Below, in pieces: positions 6,886-7,365 of a DNA stretch of 7,365 nucleotides. Position numbers and translations under genes: made by a program. Source of the stretch: Nitrococcus sp. GTDB taxonomy: Bacteria > Pseudomonadota > Gammaproteobacteria > Nitrococcales > Nitrococcaceae. The notes below the pieces were generated by a model. That model was not told where the DNA came from, did not search any database, and worked only from the letters and a program-made list of their open reading frames with translations. The stretch covers positions 1 to 7,365 of the forward strand of contig JAKDMK010000111.1 in assembly GCA_030452365.1 (NCBI GenBank), written 5' to 3'. Every line of letters starts with the position of its first letter. Position 1 is the stretch's first letter.

Positions 6886-7081
6886 GTATCATCCACCTGT
6901 TCTGCCGGTATCACGAGTGCTATCAGCAAAAAAACAACCCCCGGTCAGCGACTTCGTGGTGCAGCGCCGACTCCAGGAACCTAACACCGGTTGCGCGGTG
7001 GGCCCTTGCCACACGCTTTGCCCGGCTCCGAAGCCTTGCACGCGTAGCAAGGCACAACCGCAACCGAACGCGCGCAAGCGG
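6886..7081 (-). other. Extended rplB–rpsS spacer with several hairpins and a T7 tract
   Basis: This 196-nt spacer has no credible gene. Inverted repeats read in transcription order: GCCTTGC / GCAAGGC (7047-7053 and 7033-7039, 7-nt loop); then GGCT / AGCC around a TCGG loop starting inside that stem; CACCG / CGGTG (6996-7000 and 6985-6989, 6-nt loop); and GTCGGCG / CGCTGAC (6965-6971 and 6944-6950, 7 bp with one G·U pair, 14-nt loop). The last stem is followed by a G-rich stretch and then seven T on the coding strand (6928-6934), 9 nt after the stem. This resembles a poor or partial intrinsic terminator and could attenuate the operon. It could equally be a dispersed repeat or a structured RNA. 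The rpsS ribosome binding site is intact downstream. Confidence 0.5.
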
Positions 7082-7365
7082 TTACGACTTGCGACGCCGC
7101 ACGATGAAGCGATCGGTGCGCTTGTTACTACGCGTCTTGTGGCCCTTGGTCGGGACACCCCAGGGCGTCACCGGGTGGCGGCCTCCTGACGTGCGACCCT
7201 CTCCACCCCCATGCGGGTGGTCAACCGGGTTCATGGCCACACCGCGCACACTCGGCCGCCTGCCACGCCAGCGCGTCGCCCCCGCCTTGCCCAGCGAGCG
7301 CAGGGAGTGCTCGGCATTGCCGACCTCACCGACCGTTGCTTTGCAATCGGCTGACACCCTGCGCA
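7082..7365 (-). CDS. rplB: 50S ribosomal protein L2, C-terminal part
   Basis: Only the last 94 codons are inside the window; the gene enters from the right edge. L2 is a core protein of the large subunit needed for subunit joining and for peptidyl transferase activity. The visible part begins [19 protein letters not shown] and contains [33 protein letters not shown], with the histidine-rich HPHGGGEG loop that reaches toward the catalytic centre. The end [27 protein letters not shown] matches the normal family C-terminus, so the gene is not truncated by the long spacer that follows. An in-frame GTG at 7357 is not the start, since coding sequence continues beyond it. Confidence 0.98.
   Translation of the reverse strand, partial: RRVSADCKATVGEVGNAEHSLRSLGKAGATRWRGRRPSVRGVAMNPVDHPHGGGEGRTSGGRHPVTPWGVPTKGHKTRSNKRTDRFIVRRRKS

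Noticed and set aside
6886..6934. A possible internal promoter upstream of rpsS on the minus strand
   Set aside because: TTGTTT and TGATAC are 18 nt apart, but the second hexamer matches the consensus poorly, so the evidence is too weak.
6889..7158. An 89-residue minus-strand frame filling the rplB–rpsS spacer
   Set aside because: It begins inside rplB in another frame with a non-ATG start. It is rich in Arg, Cys and Gly and has no recognisable domain; a translated repeat is more likely than a gene. A search against other genomes would settle this.
6575..7189. A 204-residue plus-strand open frame crossing rpsS, the long spacer and rplB
   Set aside because: About two thirds is antisense to rplV, rpsS and rplB. 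The spacer part has no recognisable protein features, so it is treated as a chance frame.

Overview
The window is a continuous stretch of a proteobacterial S10–spc ribosomal protein supercluster, and every real gene lies on the minus strand. Read in the direction of transcription (7365 down to 1) the order is rplB (3' end only), rpsS, rplV, rpsC, rplP, rpmC, rpsQ, rplN, rplX, rplE, rpsN, rpsH, rplF, rplR, rpsE, rpmD, rplO, secY (5' end only). This is the canonical order with no gene missing. The proteins look gammaproteobacterial by residue pattern: S14 is the 101-residue zinc-free type, rpmD is present, and S3, S5, S8, L16 and L14 keep long stretches familiar from Escherichia coli. The DNA is moderately GC-rich. 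The SecY N-terminus loosely recalls Xanthomonadales-like sequences, but I cannot place the organism more finely.

All products except SecY are structural parts of the two ribosomal subunits. SecY is the channel of the Sec protein translocase, and its position at the end of the spc operon is normal. Most junctions are tight: two ATGA overlaps (rplP/rpmC and rpmC/rpsQ), 2 to 25 nt gaps at many others, and an 8-nt rplO/secY overlap at a TTG start. This points to one long transcript with translational coupling.

The unusual content is in the spacers. Four junctions are far longer than expected: rplB–rpsS (196 nt), rpsN–rpsH (154 nt), rplN–rplX (126 nt) and rplR–rpsE (86 nt). Each carries inverted repeats able to form hairpins. 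The clearest case is rpsN–rpsH, where a palindrome-rich block of about 133 bp is flanked by TA dinucleotides and has short terminal inverted repeats. Removing it in silico restores an ordinary 19-nt junction and leaves the rpsN stop codon intact. I read it as a small non-autonomous insertion (MITE-like or REP-like) inside an essential operon. The rplB–rpsS spacer holds several hairpins and a T7 tract that could act as an attenuator or be another dispersed element.

I found no tRNA, rRNA, CRISPR array, transposase gene or new protein system. The long open frames on the plus strand are antisense shadows of the ribosomal genes.
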